Shown piece by piece: positions 40,293-50,031 of a DNA stretch of 64,000 nucleotides. This DNA comes from Sphaerulina vaccinii (Eukaryota; Ascomycota; Dothideomycetes; Mycosphaerellales; Mycosphaerellaceae). Location: contig JAKUDP010000003.1 of the NCBI GenBank assembly GCA_022570795.1, forward strand, positions 1,302,001 to 1,366,000, written 5' to 3'. Both the position numbers and the translations under genes were made by a program. The notes under the pieces are model-generated. The model saw only the letters and a list, made by a program, of their open reading frames with translations. It had not been told where the DNA came from and ran no database searches. Every line of letters starts with the position of its first letter. Positions within the stretch are counted from its first letter, which is position 1.

Positions 40293-41901
40293 CTAGCTTT
40301 CCTTCTCGGCAAATCCTTGCGCCTCCAGAGCGCCGGCGGTGGCATCTAGATCTGGAAGTGTGGCTTCGGCATTCTTCTCCTTGCCATCATTGAGCATCTT
40401 GAAAGGCGCGTGGTTCTTTGGGTTCTTCTTGGCCTCTCCCGGTCCCTCAGACTTGAATTGATAGCCGCGAATTCTGTGTTCTTCATCAGCCATGAGCTTT
40501 GCGGCGTGACCTAGGTATCTGTACCTTGGTCCTTGACCAGTCTTTGCAGGCAGTAGACTTTCGTACTTCTGCTCGAAGACTTTCAAGTCGTCCTCGAATG
40601 TATCGTCGGCAATGCTTTGGCGTATGCTCGCGAAGAACAAGTCCATGATATGGTGGTTGTGAATCTGAAGCAGTACCCAACCCAGCATCTCTTTCGCAGA
40701 GAGTAGGTGCTGCAGATATGCTCGATGGTGGTTCATGCAAGCGTAGCATTGACAGCCCTTCGAAAATGGCGAGAGATCCACGGCGTGATCCTCGGGCCAC
40801 ATATCATGGCCAAGTGGTAGTGGTTCTGAGGAGCCATGCCCATTGGTGGTGGGCTCGGTGCCATTTGTCGCAGGCACTGAACGTCTGCCGAAAGTGAAGT
40901 CAAGCGCAATGCCGGCGTCTGTCGCAGCTCCGACGAAAGGTACCACGAAGATGTCTAACCCAAGGCGTACTTGATAAAGAATATCTCGTGGTGTCTTTGG
41001 GGAGGCGAAGCTCAGACGTGGCAGGTGCTGGAGCTGCTCAGGCAAATCTTCAACAGTGTCCAGATCATATATGGCCAGACCGGAGATGTACTCAGCGTAC
41101 TGACCCGTAAGCTCGTCCACGTAGTACTGCTGCTGCGCACAAGATACTGGCAGCAAAGACGCGAACAGCTTGGCTTGAGCAGGTTTGCTCTCCGACCGTC
41201 GCAGGAACACATGATCTTCGAGCCATGCTATCATTCGGTCTGTTGCCTTTTCGATCCTCTTGTTACCCAGCGCACGCTCGTATGGGATGTCACCGAGTGC
41301 GACAAGTATGTCTGCCTGCAGACTCTCTGCCTTGTCCGCGTAGTCGTCGGCTTTCAAGGCACGAAAGCCTACTGCGGTGCAGATAGAAACGGAAGTTTTC
41401 GTGTTCGAGGTCGCTTCTGGGGCAGGAACGGGCGAGGCACGTCTTGCGCCCAGAACGAGCACACTGTCCTCGGGCGCGGCGATGAATCTCCTCAGTGGCG
41501 ATTGGCCATTAGGAGGGCGGAATTGGTATATTGGTGGCACATCTTGAGGCGCCTTCTCGATGACTATTACCACACTGTGAGTATTCTGGTCAGCAAATGA
41601 ATGCGCTTGGCCGAAGCGCGGGAAAGTGCCACTCACAATCTTCGAGAGCCACAAAGAGACCATTGATGTCGGTATCGCGGACGAAAGTGTCCTGAGAGAT
41701 GTGTGGCACAACTCCACGACTGGTATTAGCGAGGTAATGCGGTGTATCCAGTATCCTGCGACCCGGGAATGCAAGTCGTCCTAGACGAGCTGCTGTGCCT
41801 GTCGATCTCGAAACGACCTTGAACATCTCGTCTGGCAGCTGATGTACATTGACATTACCATGGACATGTCCATTTGCATGTCCGTTGGCGTGGCCGTTCA
41901 T
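40293..41901 (-). CDS. Queuine tRNA-ribosyltransferase accessory subunit 2 (QTRT2-like), two exons
   Basis: The eukaryotic tRNA-guanine transglycosylase is a heterodimer that exchanges guanine 34 of certain tRNAs for queuine; this is the non-catalytic partner, typically associated with mitochondria. Exons are 41,637-41,901 and 40,293-41,563, with a 73-bp intron (GTGAGT donor, TAATAG acceptor), giving 511 aa. After a low-complexity N-terminus with NGHANGHANGHVHG, the family start is evident: FKVVSRSTGTAARLGRLAFP, TPHYLANTSRGVVPH, and LEDF joined to IEKAP across the splice. Near residue 350, CQCYACMNHHRAYLQHLL is the zinc-binding Cys-x-Cys-x2-Cys...His motif. An Ala/Lys-rich tail follows. I use the ATG at 41,901 because the longer frame upstream has no ATG; 41,826 is an alternative start. 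It is divergent from thymidylate kinase. Confidence 0.9.
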
Positions 41902-42084
41902 CGTGAAGGCAGTCTCATCATTTGTGATGTGGGAAGAAGTTGGCGAGGCAGGAGAGGATTTTTCAACCACGTCGCTGTGGGTCCACTTGAAAACGCGCCA
42001 AGCAATATTCTAAATCAAGCAACAACGCGAACGCGTTCTCCCATCTTTCCTTTCTTCTCCTTCACAGTATCACTCATACCCAAG
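41902..42084. promoter_or_regulatory. Shared bidirectional promoter region
   Basis: Only 183 bp separate the start codons of the divergent QTRT2-like gene and thymidylate kinase, so both promoters must lie here or in transcribed leaders. Pyrimidine-rich sequence (CCATCTTTCCTTTCTTCTCC) lies just upstream of the kinase ATG, typical of fungal transcription start regions. No TATA box is evident. Confidence 0.55.
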
Positions 42085-42759
42085 ATGACCGGCGCCGGAT
42101 ATATCCCACGAGGCCACCTCATCGTCTTCGAAGGTCTCGATAGATCCGGAAAAAGCACCCAATGTGGCCGCCTGGTCGATCACCTCAAAGCTCAAGGTCA
42201 GAAAGTGGAACATATGAGATTCCCCAACAGGAGTACAGTAATCGGCCAAATGATCAACAACTATCTCGTGGGTTCCTCCAACCAAGAAGATCACGCAATC
42301 CATTTGCTCTTCTCTGCCAATCGCTGGGAGGCAGCAGAGGACATCAAGCGACACATTCAAGAAGGAACGACTGTGGTCATTGACAGATACTACTACTCTG
42401 GATGTGTCTACTCTGCCGCGAAGCAAAACCCTACTATGGACCTGGCTTGGTGTCGACATCCCGAGGTTGGGTTGCCGAGACCAGACTTGTGTCTGTTTCT
42501 GGATGTTTCTGCTGAGGATGCTGCTAAGCGAGGGGGCTTTGGGAATGAGAGGTATGAGAAGCAGGAGATGCAGGATCGCGTACGAGGTCTTTTCGAGGAG
42601 ATGAGAACGCATTCGGACGAAGCGGCGGACATTGTCACGATCGATGCTGGAGGTAGTGTTGAGGAAGTTGAGAAGACCATCCAGGAGGCTGTTGCTACTG
42701 AATTGCCTGGAGCACTTGGAGCACTCTCATATTCGCTACGATACATCAATCCCTGGTGA
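42085..42759 (+). CDS. CDC8: Thymidylate kinase (dTMP kinase), 224 aa, intronless
   Basis: The enzyme phosphorylates dTMP to dTDP with ATP, an essential step of dTTP synthesis. The P-loop FEGLDRSGKST is at about residues 15-25. The DRY-type motif VVIDRYYYSG is near 97-106. The lid region AKRGGFGNERYE is near 150-161. Length fits the family (about 210-225 aa). The ATG at 42,085 directly precedes MTGAGYIPRG and the P-loop; an in-frame upstream extension exists but overlaps the neighbour's promoter and looks non-coding. It diverges from the QTRT2-like gene and ends 43 bp before the stop of the convergent AIM6-like gene, so the 3' UTRs must overlap or be very short. Assignment is firm. Confidence 0.96.
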   Translation: MTGAGYIPRGHLIVFEGLDRSGKSTQCGRLVDHLKAQGQKVEHMRFPNRSTVIGQMINNYLVGSSNQEDHAIHLLFSANRWEAAEDIKRHIQEGTTVVIDRYYYSGCVYSAAKQNPTMDLAWCRHPEVGLPRPDLCLFLDVSAEDAAKRGGFGNERYEKQEMQDRVRGLFEEMRTHSDEAADIVTIDAGGSVEEVEKTIQEAVATELPGALGALSYSLRYINPW

Positions 42760-42802
42760 ACCAAAACGCGATCTCACGTCATATCGACCGAAGTTTCTGC
42801 CC

Positions 42803-43729
42803 TTACAGATTGGCCGCACCTTCCAGATCGTCCACATTGATGAGATCCACCCCAGCAGACCACAAGAGCCTCCACAACGCATCTCTGTTCGAGACAGGCC
42901 AGTTGGGCTGATCCCAGTACCTCACTCCAATACCCTTACCATGCGCCACAGCGATCTGGCTCTGCAACAATGCCGTCTGAGTGGAGTTCAGCGTTCCATT
43001 CCTCACAGACGTCCCGAACTGGGCGGAGAAGGCGGTACTGGCAATCTTCGAGATGCTGGACGTGATGTTGGAGAAAGTCGAGTTCAGCGTCGGAAGTGGA
43101 GCATCATAGAAGATATCTCTGGGACTCTGCTTCTGAACCTGGTCCAAAGGAGTGTTTCCAGTCCCGACAACAGTGACTGGACCGGCTGTGGTTCCTGTTC
43201 CATTGTAGGTTGTCAAGTAGCCTGCAGAACGGAGTGGCTCCAGCGCTTTTACAACAGCTGGCCAAGCTGCCTCTCCATCAGTCTTGATATCGATGAACAG
43301 ATACAATGTCTGTCCGGAACTAGTGTCGTAAACACCATTCTTCGTTGGCAAGCTGGACACGAAACTCGAGTTCGGATTCTGTGCATGCAGAACATTGAGA
43401 ATTGGCTGAATGTACAAAGCATCGAATGTTCGGTACTTTGTGAGAGCTGATTGTTCGTGTCCAATATGGAGTGTGCCGTTCACGAGCCAGACATCTGCTT
43501 CAATGGAGATCGCTCCTACGCTGAGGGCGGAGTAGAAGGGTATTGGTCGCCAATAATCATTATGCGAGTGCATGGCCTTGGGAATGATGCCTTGCGTCAA
43601 GTCGGTTGGGTAGGTGTATCCATCGCCCTGCTGTGCTTTGGAGAGGATCTTCTGGAGAGGTTGCGAGAGTGGTATATCGGATTGAGCCACTGCCAGACTG
43701 GCAGACGCTGCTAGGAGGGAGAAGAGCAT
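42803..43729 (-). CDS. AIM6: AIM6-like secreted protein with PLC-like phosphodiesterase fold, 308 aa
   Basis: The protein begins MLFSLLAASASLAVAQ, a clear signal peptide. HSHNDYWRPIPFYSAL follows near residue 50, then GAISIEADVWL and LHIGH. This is the arrangement of the altered inheritance of mitochondria 6 family, whose fold is that of GDPD/PLC-like phosphodiesterases (HxxND, ExD and H). LFIDIKTDG near 140 and a C-terminal GVRYWDQPNWP and GVDLINVDDL support it. Several NGT and NST sequons are consistent with secretion. The ATG at 43,729 is chosen over an upstream in-frame extension because it gives an immediate signal sequence. The biochemical substrate is not known from the sequence. The gene is single-exon and convergent with thymidylate kinase. 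Confidence 0.88.
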   Translation of the reverse strand: MLFSLLAASASLAVAQSDIPLSQPLQKILSKAQQGDGYTYPTDLTQGIIPKAMHSHNDYWRPIPFYSALSVGAISIEADVWLVNGTLHIGHEQSALTKYRTFDALYIQPILNVLHAQNPNSSFVSSLPTKNGVYDTSSGQTLYLFIDIKTDGEAAWPAVVKALEPLRSAGYLTTYNGTGTTAGPVTVVGTGNTPLDQVQKQSPRDIFYDAPLPTLNSTFSNITSSISKIASTAFSAQFGTSVRNGTLNSTQTALLQSQIAVAHGKGIGVRYWDQPNWPVSNRDALWRLLWSAGVDLINVDDLEGAANL

Positions 43730-44011
43730 GGTAGGCGAAGAGTGAGGTGAAAAGTTCCTTACCACGATAACGCTTGGGCAACTCAATCTACTTATTCTCA
43801 TGCACTTCATCTACCGCTAAGACGTCGTTCCTGCGGCAATGACGAATATTTGTTTATATTGACTTTGGGCCAATGGCATTGTGCACGTGGACGCGGCGTG
43901 TTGAGCACTTCTGCAGGGATCTAGGCAGGTCGGAGCCGAATTCCGAGGACTTCAGAAGTGCCCTCCAGCTTCGACGTCTGTTTCTCGTCCTGCTCCAACA
44001 TTACCATCAAC

Positions 44012-44233
44012 ATGATCAACGATATCAAATTGGTGGCCTGCTTGCAAGATGAATTAGTGGACTACATCGACAAGACTGCACTGACCCGAAGAACAACCAG
44101 ATCTGTAAAACACGCTAGACGCGTCGCGTCGACAAGGTATAGACATATCGATATTCTTTCTTCACATGTCATGTTCCTCCTTCTTGCGTTCAGGCAACTA
44201 GTCTCTCCTCTGTTTAACTGTTCATTAGCTTAA
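44012..44233 (+). CDS. Possible upstream ORF in the leader of the next gene
   Basis: An ATG-started frame (MINDIKLVACLQDELVDYID) runs 73 codons and stops 4 bp before the ATG of the 44,238 gene. A candidate 57-bp intron (GTATAG donor at 44,137, TTCAG acceptor at 44,193) lies inside and is itself free of stops. Spliced it would encode 54 aa, retained 73 aa. It may be an upstream ORF regulating the downstream gene, or chance. I do not recognise the peptide. Confidence 0.3.
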   Translation: MINDIKLVACLQDELVDYIDKTALTRRTTRSVKHARRVASTRYRHIDILSSHVMFLLLAFRQLVSPLFNCSLA

Positions 44234-44237
44234 CAAG

Positions 44238-45340
44238 ATGTCCGCCATGATGTGGACAGTTACGCGAACAGATTATGAAGGCCCAGAAGACGAAGACGAG
44301 TCAAGCTCTACTGTCGGCAATTACCCTACAGAGGAAGAGGCTGAAGAAGCAGCTGAAGAGGTCTTCGAAGACGAGGACAACGATCGCGTCACCCGAGATG
44401 GCGAATACCTGCGGGACAACTTCTTCGACACACCTGCACTGCGAGTCACGATTGAGTATCAGCGCGTCAAAGGAGAGGATGCTCCGCATCCACCTGCGCC
44501 CATGTCGCATGATCTGAGCACTTCTGAAGCCATCTATGTTGTCACACGAACAGACTACGAAGGTAAAGCGGAGACGATCAAATCCAATGAGATACTAGGC
44601 GTATACGACGACCGAGAGGAGGCAGCGAAAGCTGTTGAGTACGAGTTGTACTATGAAGAAGACGAGGGTCTCATACGAGAAGAAAATGAACTGCGCGATA
44701 AGAAATCCTACAAGACTGTGCTTGAGGTCTCTTATGCTCCGGAGTTCTTGAAGCGGAAAAGACCAGTTGCCCCTCCAATCAGCAGTAGCATGTTTGGCCG
44801 TACTGTAGCACTGCCACTGGGAAAACCTGGAGCGTTGAAAGACATGAAGCGTACGTCCATTCAGCAGGCAGGTTTATAGTATGAACATGTGATGCTGACA
44901 GAAGTGTAGTCTTCTTAGATGATGGGCTCAAGCTTCAGACACTCATTCTGGAACAAGCTACTCTCGCTGTACATGCATACCAAGGCAGCATCACAACAGA
45001 TGTCAACACGGCGGACTATGTCTTTGCCCACTCAGGCAATGTGAGTCTTACCAGAGTGTTGGAAGGCATCTTGTTGACGATAGACCGCTCCTAGTATTTC
45101 ACGAAGTTCCGATATCGCTTGCTTGACGAGAAGAAGTTCTATACCTTGTTGCAGAAAGGCGTGCCAGACGGTGGACCTCTAGATGTAGACGCTCATGCGA
45201 AGCTCTTTGCGTATCACGTGCCAAGCACTGATGAAGGGGAGAATGCGTCCACCTCAGCCATAGGAAGCTCTGCAGATGTCAGTGCTGGCGAGCCCGTACC
45301 GAAGAGACAGAAGATCGCGGAAGTCGTTCACATCGACTAA
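44238..45340 (+). CDS. Hypothetical protein with tandemly duplicated domain, three exons, 329 aa
   Basis: Exons are 44,238-44,850, 44,910-45,040 and 45,095-45,340. Introns of 59 and 54 bp have GTACGT/TAG and GTGAGT/TAG borders and phases fit. The N-terminal 165 residues consist of two related halves. MWTVTRTDYEG, an acidic linker, then EEEAEEAAEEVFEDEDNDRV and LRVTIEYQR is matched by IYVVTRTDYEGK, then DREEAAKAVEYELYYEEDEG and KTVLEVSYAPE. Each half looks like a small alpha/beta domain with a strongly acidic helix. The rest (FLDDGLKLQTLILEQATLAV, then TKFRYRLLDEKKFYTLLQKG) looks globular, and the tail PVPKRQKIAEVVHID holds a basic nuclear-localisation-like patch. I do not recognise the family. 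It is divergent from AIM6 and convergent with Argonaute. Confidence 0.75.
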
Positions 45341-45725
45341 ATGTTGGAAAGCCAGTCTCTGGATCCTCCATCTTCCGTCGACTAAGATCATGCCTGAACC
45401 TCATGCATACTAAGTCATAAGCCAAAAACGCTCTGGCATTCTACGACGCAAGTGCTTCCACCATTTCTTACAACAATAGGAGGATAGGAAGTTGAAAGTA
45501 GAAGTAGTAGACATGCTTTCTATACGCTTGTGGTATACACCAGTAGTGTCAAAAAAGACACGTCGCGAAACAACACAGATGAGCTCGAAGGCTCAAGTTT
45601 TCATCTTTTCTCCTCCTTTCAGAAAGTATCTCTGATCCGCACTCTTCCCTGATCTCAGCCGGAGGCTGCCCTCGGTGCCGCAGTAATCACTCGCGTTCAG
45701 AGATATGTAGTGTTGTTGCTGCGCA
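45341..45725. other. Convergent intergenic region
   Basis: This is the shared 3' flank of the duplicated-domain gene and Argonaute. It contains a small perfect inverted repeat (GTGTC, A6, GACAC at 45,546-45,561). I see no further gene or RNA. Confidence 0.6.
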
Positions 45726-48700
45726 TCAAAGCCAGAACATGGTATCGTTCAAGTTCTGGTGCCAAGGGTTCGCACGGCTGTCTCTCGTCGTAATCCAGAG
45801 CGGATCGGCGGCCATGGCATCTCGAACTCTCGTGCGATATGCCAGACTGCCAGCTTGACCACCACTCTTCTCATCAGGCGTCATTGGCGGCAGAAACTTT
45901 GGACCTCGCTGGTAAGTGTTCATGAATGTCGTAAGATACCTAAGGGTAGTAGATGGAAAGGTTAGCAAGTATCTCTGAAAACGCAGGATGTCTCATTAGT
46001 GCCTGTCTTTGAGCTCCGCACCTGAGTGAGTGCGAGCTTGGTGAGACACCGAAGAGAGGGCATGCCTTCTGCCTTGTTACTTTACTTACTTGTGAGCTCG
46101 ATCGCAAAGGCGGTCAGCGTAGTATGCGGGAGCACAGTATGAGACACCCTTGGTAGCACGAGCATAGTCGTAACAGAAAGCATGAGTGATGTTGTGAATG
46201 GCCTAGAAGTAGTAAGAAGAAGGATTAGCAGATGTCTCTGTATTGCAGATCGGTTTCAGCTGTTCGTCTGTCTTTGAGCTCAGCACCGCAGTAGATGCGA
46301 GCTCAGTGAGACATTGACCACACTACACTTACAGGCATGTCCAGCGCGGAAGCTTTGTCATTACGAATGACGATGTAGTGAGCTGATTTCGCGGTGCCAG
46401 CCAGAGCGGCGTGAGACTGGAGGAAGAAGTCGCCCAGTCCGACGTCGTTGGATGGTTGTGTTATAACTTTCTCGACCAGAAGACCAGGCTTTATGTTGCC
46501 GTTGATGTTGGGACCTCCATTCAAGGCCCCGGGACCTCGACGATCAGGGTACGACATCTTGTCGTTGGGAGCGAAGAAACGAGTATTGTGTCGCTTGCCA
46601 ACGACGATGACTGTGATAGCAGCCTTTGGAAGAAGCTGAGAAATGGCTGTGATCTCTTGGTCGAGCACTTGGTAGTACTGATCCTCGCTGACACCATCGC
46701 GATAGTAGAGAATGCGCTTTGGGTCTGCGTTCTTCTTCTTGAAGGCAGCAAGGCGCTCCTTGAACATATCTCGCACGTTGGCTGGCTGCAGAATCTCGAC
46801 TCGACCTGGCTGGAGTCGAATTGAACCCGGAAAGTTGGCGAACGCTTGGTCGACACTCCCCACCATAGAGGCGATGGAAGGAGTATCACCGCCAGGATGC
46901 ACAACATCGACACCAATGACCATGGTGTCAGTGTACGGTGAGGCAGCCTTGTTGGATTGAGGGGCCTTCTTGCCAGGGAGAGTCATGATCTTCGGAGCAC
47001 CAGGCATGACCATCTTGGGTGGGCCACTGCTTGGTTTTGCGGCAGCCGGTGGGGAAGCACCTGGCGGACCACCTCCAGTGTTGAGGAGCTGGAAGGCAGA
47101 GGCATTATCAGCTCCTTGGACGAGGGCATGATTCTGACCACCACACTTGACGTTGATCTTTAAGGCGAGGTTGGAGAAGAGGCTGAGCATCGGATTGCCT
47201 TGCTTCATTTTGCCAGTGCCCGGATCCGTGAATTTCGTATTCGTGCACACAACGGTTTGCCAACCAGCGCGACAATCTGCAAACCACTTCACGGCCTGAT
47301 AGAGGAGCGTATCTTGCTGGTCGAGCAGCACCAGCACGAATAGTGGCTCACCTGGTTGCTTCAAGCCTGATGCCTTTCCGATGCCTGTGCTCCACCTATC
47401 AAATGATGCTTGATTGGTGCCAGGGAAAAGGTGAGGTGGTGATATGAGTCTCACATCGGCCGCTGTCGGTGTAGTGGTGATAACGCCATGATCTTTGCAA
47501 CGCCGCAATAGCCCAAGGCCGACATCTGCAGCTGGTACACTTCCTTGCCGACGGAAGTCCAAGACGCCAATGGGTAGCTTCAGTCCTGGTGTCTTGACGA
47601 AGACATCCTTGGCAACGTCCCAAGATGCAATTGTGATATCTTTCTTGGAAGTCGATAGGTACTTGATGGTGGGTGCTGGGAGGATTCGAGCTGGAACCTG
47701 CAAGAGCTTGGTACCAAGGCTCAAGTGGAGATCTGAGGCCAAGGCCGCAGTGATGTTGGGATTGCCGATGCCGAGAAGTGGCAGACCCTCTTCCACGATG
47801 GCAGCTTGATTCGCTGCAGGGTGCTTGAGTGCTGTTCTGATCATGCCTCTCATATGCGCTGGGTTGAGCATCTTGCCGAAGAACTGGTAGGGTTCGATTT
47901 CGAGAAGCTCCGCTGGAATCCACAAAGCTCCAGTACCACCAGGTCGGGTTCCTAAAGATAGACCGACATTGACTGCTGGAGAGTCTGGGGACTTGAGGAG
48001 TATGCCTTGATCTTTGAACCACTCCTTGACAGTCCACACGCGACCATCATCAGTCTTGAACTCCTGCGAGCCAGGAGGATCACCGAACCCAGTGATTTGC
48101 TTCTTGCGGTTGGCCTCGTCATCCTTGTTGATGCCATCATGTGTACCACGCTCGTAGATGACTCGCACAGTGCGACCCTTCAGCAATGCTTTTGGATCTC
48201 CATAGCCGGCATGTTCCATCTCCTGCAGGAAGGTCGAAACCAGTTGTGGCTTGATGAACGTGCCGTGCATGATGTTGACATTCAGGAGAACAGAGTCCTG
48301 TCCTGGTCGGACAGAGGTGAAGTAGCCACGATTGATGAGAAGACCTGGCGGCAGATTTGTGATGCCACTCTTGAGATAGAAGCTGTTGGCACCGGCTTCG
48401 AAGAGGTCGTTCTGCTGACGCTCGGTGATGCACTTGGTGACCATACCGTTGAGAGCCTTAATGAGCAGATTCGGGTTGCGCTGCTGATCGACAGGTCCAG
48501 GTAGGACAGCAGGTCCGACCAGATCAGCGGAGCCATTGCTGAAGTTCAAAGTGCGAATATAGAACAGCTGAACCGATGGAAGAGTGACCATTCTGCCACT
48601 CTGCTTGGCATACTGGACCTGGGACAGGATTAACTGGTTGGTATCGAGCTCAGAGCAGGACCACAGAGTATCGTAGTCAGTGAAAAAGTCGTTACGGCCT

Positions 48701-49080
48701 TGGAGAGGAGCTAGAAGACGCATGGCATTGACCACACGCTTGCGCTCGCCACGCGAAGAGACCGATCGAGCTCCTGCTGCCTGAGTGCCTGTAGGCGTAG
48801 CTGTAGCTGGGACTGGGGTGATGTCGATCCGGTACTCGTGCACATGCTGCGGAGTCGTTGGAACTGTGACATAGTTCGTGACGACGGAGAAGTTCGCATC
48901 GCCATTGAGCTTTGTTTGATCGGCCGTACACTTGTACGTGCCGGTCCGGCAACCAGGTGGCGGCTTGCTTGCTCTCGTGGCGACGTCGCCATGAATGATA
49001 GACAACTTCGGTGCTGCAGCCTCAGTAATGCTGAGCTTGCCGATGTCTGGCAGGTTGTTCTTGTTTTGCTTGGGAGCCAT
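45726..49080 (-). CDS. Argonaute (RNAi slicer, QDE-2/Ago-like), three exons, 1024 aa
   Basis: Argonaute binds small RNAs and cleaves complementary transcripts. Exons are 46,333-49,080, 46,090-46,202 and 45,726-45,939, with introns of 130 and 150 bp (GTAAGT/TAG both) and matching phases. After a basic and Ala/Pro-containing N-terminus come the Argonaute N and linker regions, a PAZ region near residues 270-400, and WIPAELLEIEPYQ near the PAZ/L2 junction. The PIWI domain holds a complete tetrad: Asp in GVDVVHP (about 725), Glu in RVEILQ (about 762), Asp in YRDGVSE (about 795) and Asp in YYADRLCDR (about 946, exon 2), so slicer activity is expected. A Pro/Gly/Ala-rich insert (around residues 670-715) interrupts the start of PIWI. 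Both introns cluster near the 3' end and resemble each other (see findings). Confidence 0.96.
45940..46089 (-). other. Argonaute intron 2, candidate introner-like element
   Basis: This 150-bp intron carries TGTCTCACCAAGCTCGCACT and GCGGAGCTCAAAGACAG in the same order and spacing as intron 1, again able to fold (TGTCT with AGACA, GCTCGCAC with GTGCGGAGC). Its end has the branch sequence TGCTAACC and CCCTTAG acceptor. Similarity to intron 1 spans both the central hairpin and the 3' end. Confidence 0.65.
46203..46332 (-). other. Argonaute intron 1, candidate introner-like element
   Basis: This 130-bp intron is more than twice the usual length here (50-73 bp). It contains TGTCTCACTGAGCTCGCATC and GCTGAGCTCAAAGACAG, which can pair into a stem (TGTCT with AGACA, TGAGCTC with GAGCTCA). 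Its 3' end, with TGCTAATCC as branch sequence and CTTCTAG acceptor, resembles that of intron 2 along about 45 bases. Homology of two introns in one gene is unusual. Confidence 0.65.
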
Positions 49081-50031
49081 TGGACGTGCTGGGGTTGGGA
49101 AGCTCGATTTTCACTGAGCCGGCGATATCACTACCTGGACGAACCAGCTGGCGTAGTGGTTCTGGTCGTGCGGAGAGATGGAGAGATGGAGCGGGAGATT
49201 TAATCTTCGAAATGGAGGAGACGTTGACAGAGTTATTTGTTGTTCGAAAGGACTTGCTTGAGAGTTCTGGCTTGACAGATGTTGTGTAAAGTCTGGTTGT
49301 ATCTTAGGAGTTCTTGCGCTTGTGCTCGTTCTTGTTGCTGACGAATCGTGGACGGAGGTCAAAAGAGGTCAGTGAAGGTTGCTGTGAGTGGTTCCTGTTG
49401 GTAGTTGGTGATAAGAAGTGAGCAGAGCAGAGCACAGCGGGAGGGGTCTACCTATAGCGCTGGTCCCACAGGGGTCGACATGTCTTAGTCTTGCAGACTG
49501 CTTCCGAGCACTTCTGTCGCGTTTGTGTTCACAAGTGTGCTAAGACATGCATGCGACAACTGCGACAAGCTGTCAGTATCCGCCCCTTACCCACTCCATC
49601 GGATATGTGCTTACTCACGCATGCGTGTTTGCAGCATCCTTGATCGCTAAGTAGTGCTGCGCAGGTCAGTCCGAAACTGGCCGCCCGCACGTTCTGAGTT
49701 GTCTTATATGCACATATGTACATGTGAGAAGTGGCAAACTGCAGTCTTTGCCATTGAGAATCGTGCCGAAAAGCAAATGTTTTGTACACCCCTCATGCAA
49801 GCTGCCGCGACATGCCTATAAGCTTTAGGCATCACTTGGTCAATGCGTCGAGATAGTCGGGAATTGAGGACTGACCTAGACAGTCTCCATGTAGTAATGA
49901 GAGCACAGCTGTGCGAAGAGCAGCGTTGTCCTCATACCGCCTCGTCGTGTTGATCGTGCTCGTAGCCATGATCTCGAACAGCATCATCGTAAGTCATCAT
50001 GATCATGAATTACTTTCTTCACTTCATACTC
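49081..50031. other. Argonaute 5' flank and Swi5 3' flank
   Basis: The Argonaute leader and promoter should lie in the left part. Purine-rich stretches near 49,170-49,200 and short overlapping frames are present, but none looks like a gene. I see no conserved RNA. Nothing further can be supported. Confidence 0.55.

Noticed and set aside
40971..41600. 209-codon plus-strand frame opposite the QTRT2-like gene
   Set aside because: It is antisense to a well-conserved coding exon and reads as a mirror of that gene's codon pattern.
42070..42612. 180-codon minus-strand frame opposite thymidylate kinase
   Set aside because: It is antisense to an unambiguous enzyme with all motifs; the frame has no motif of its own.
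45546..45561. GTGTC-A6-GACAC inverted repeat as a terminator hairpin
   Set aside because: A 5-bp stem is expected by chance, and eukaryotic polymerase II genes do not end at such hairpins.
47399..48037. 212-codon minus-strand frame overlapping Argonaute in another phase
   Set aside because: It overlaps the Argonaute coding sequence on the same strand; Arg/Ser/His-rich translation is typical of an off-phase shadow.
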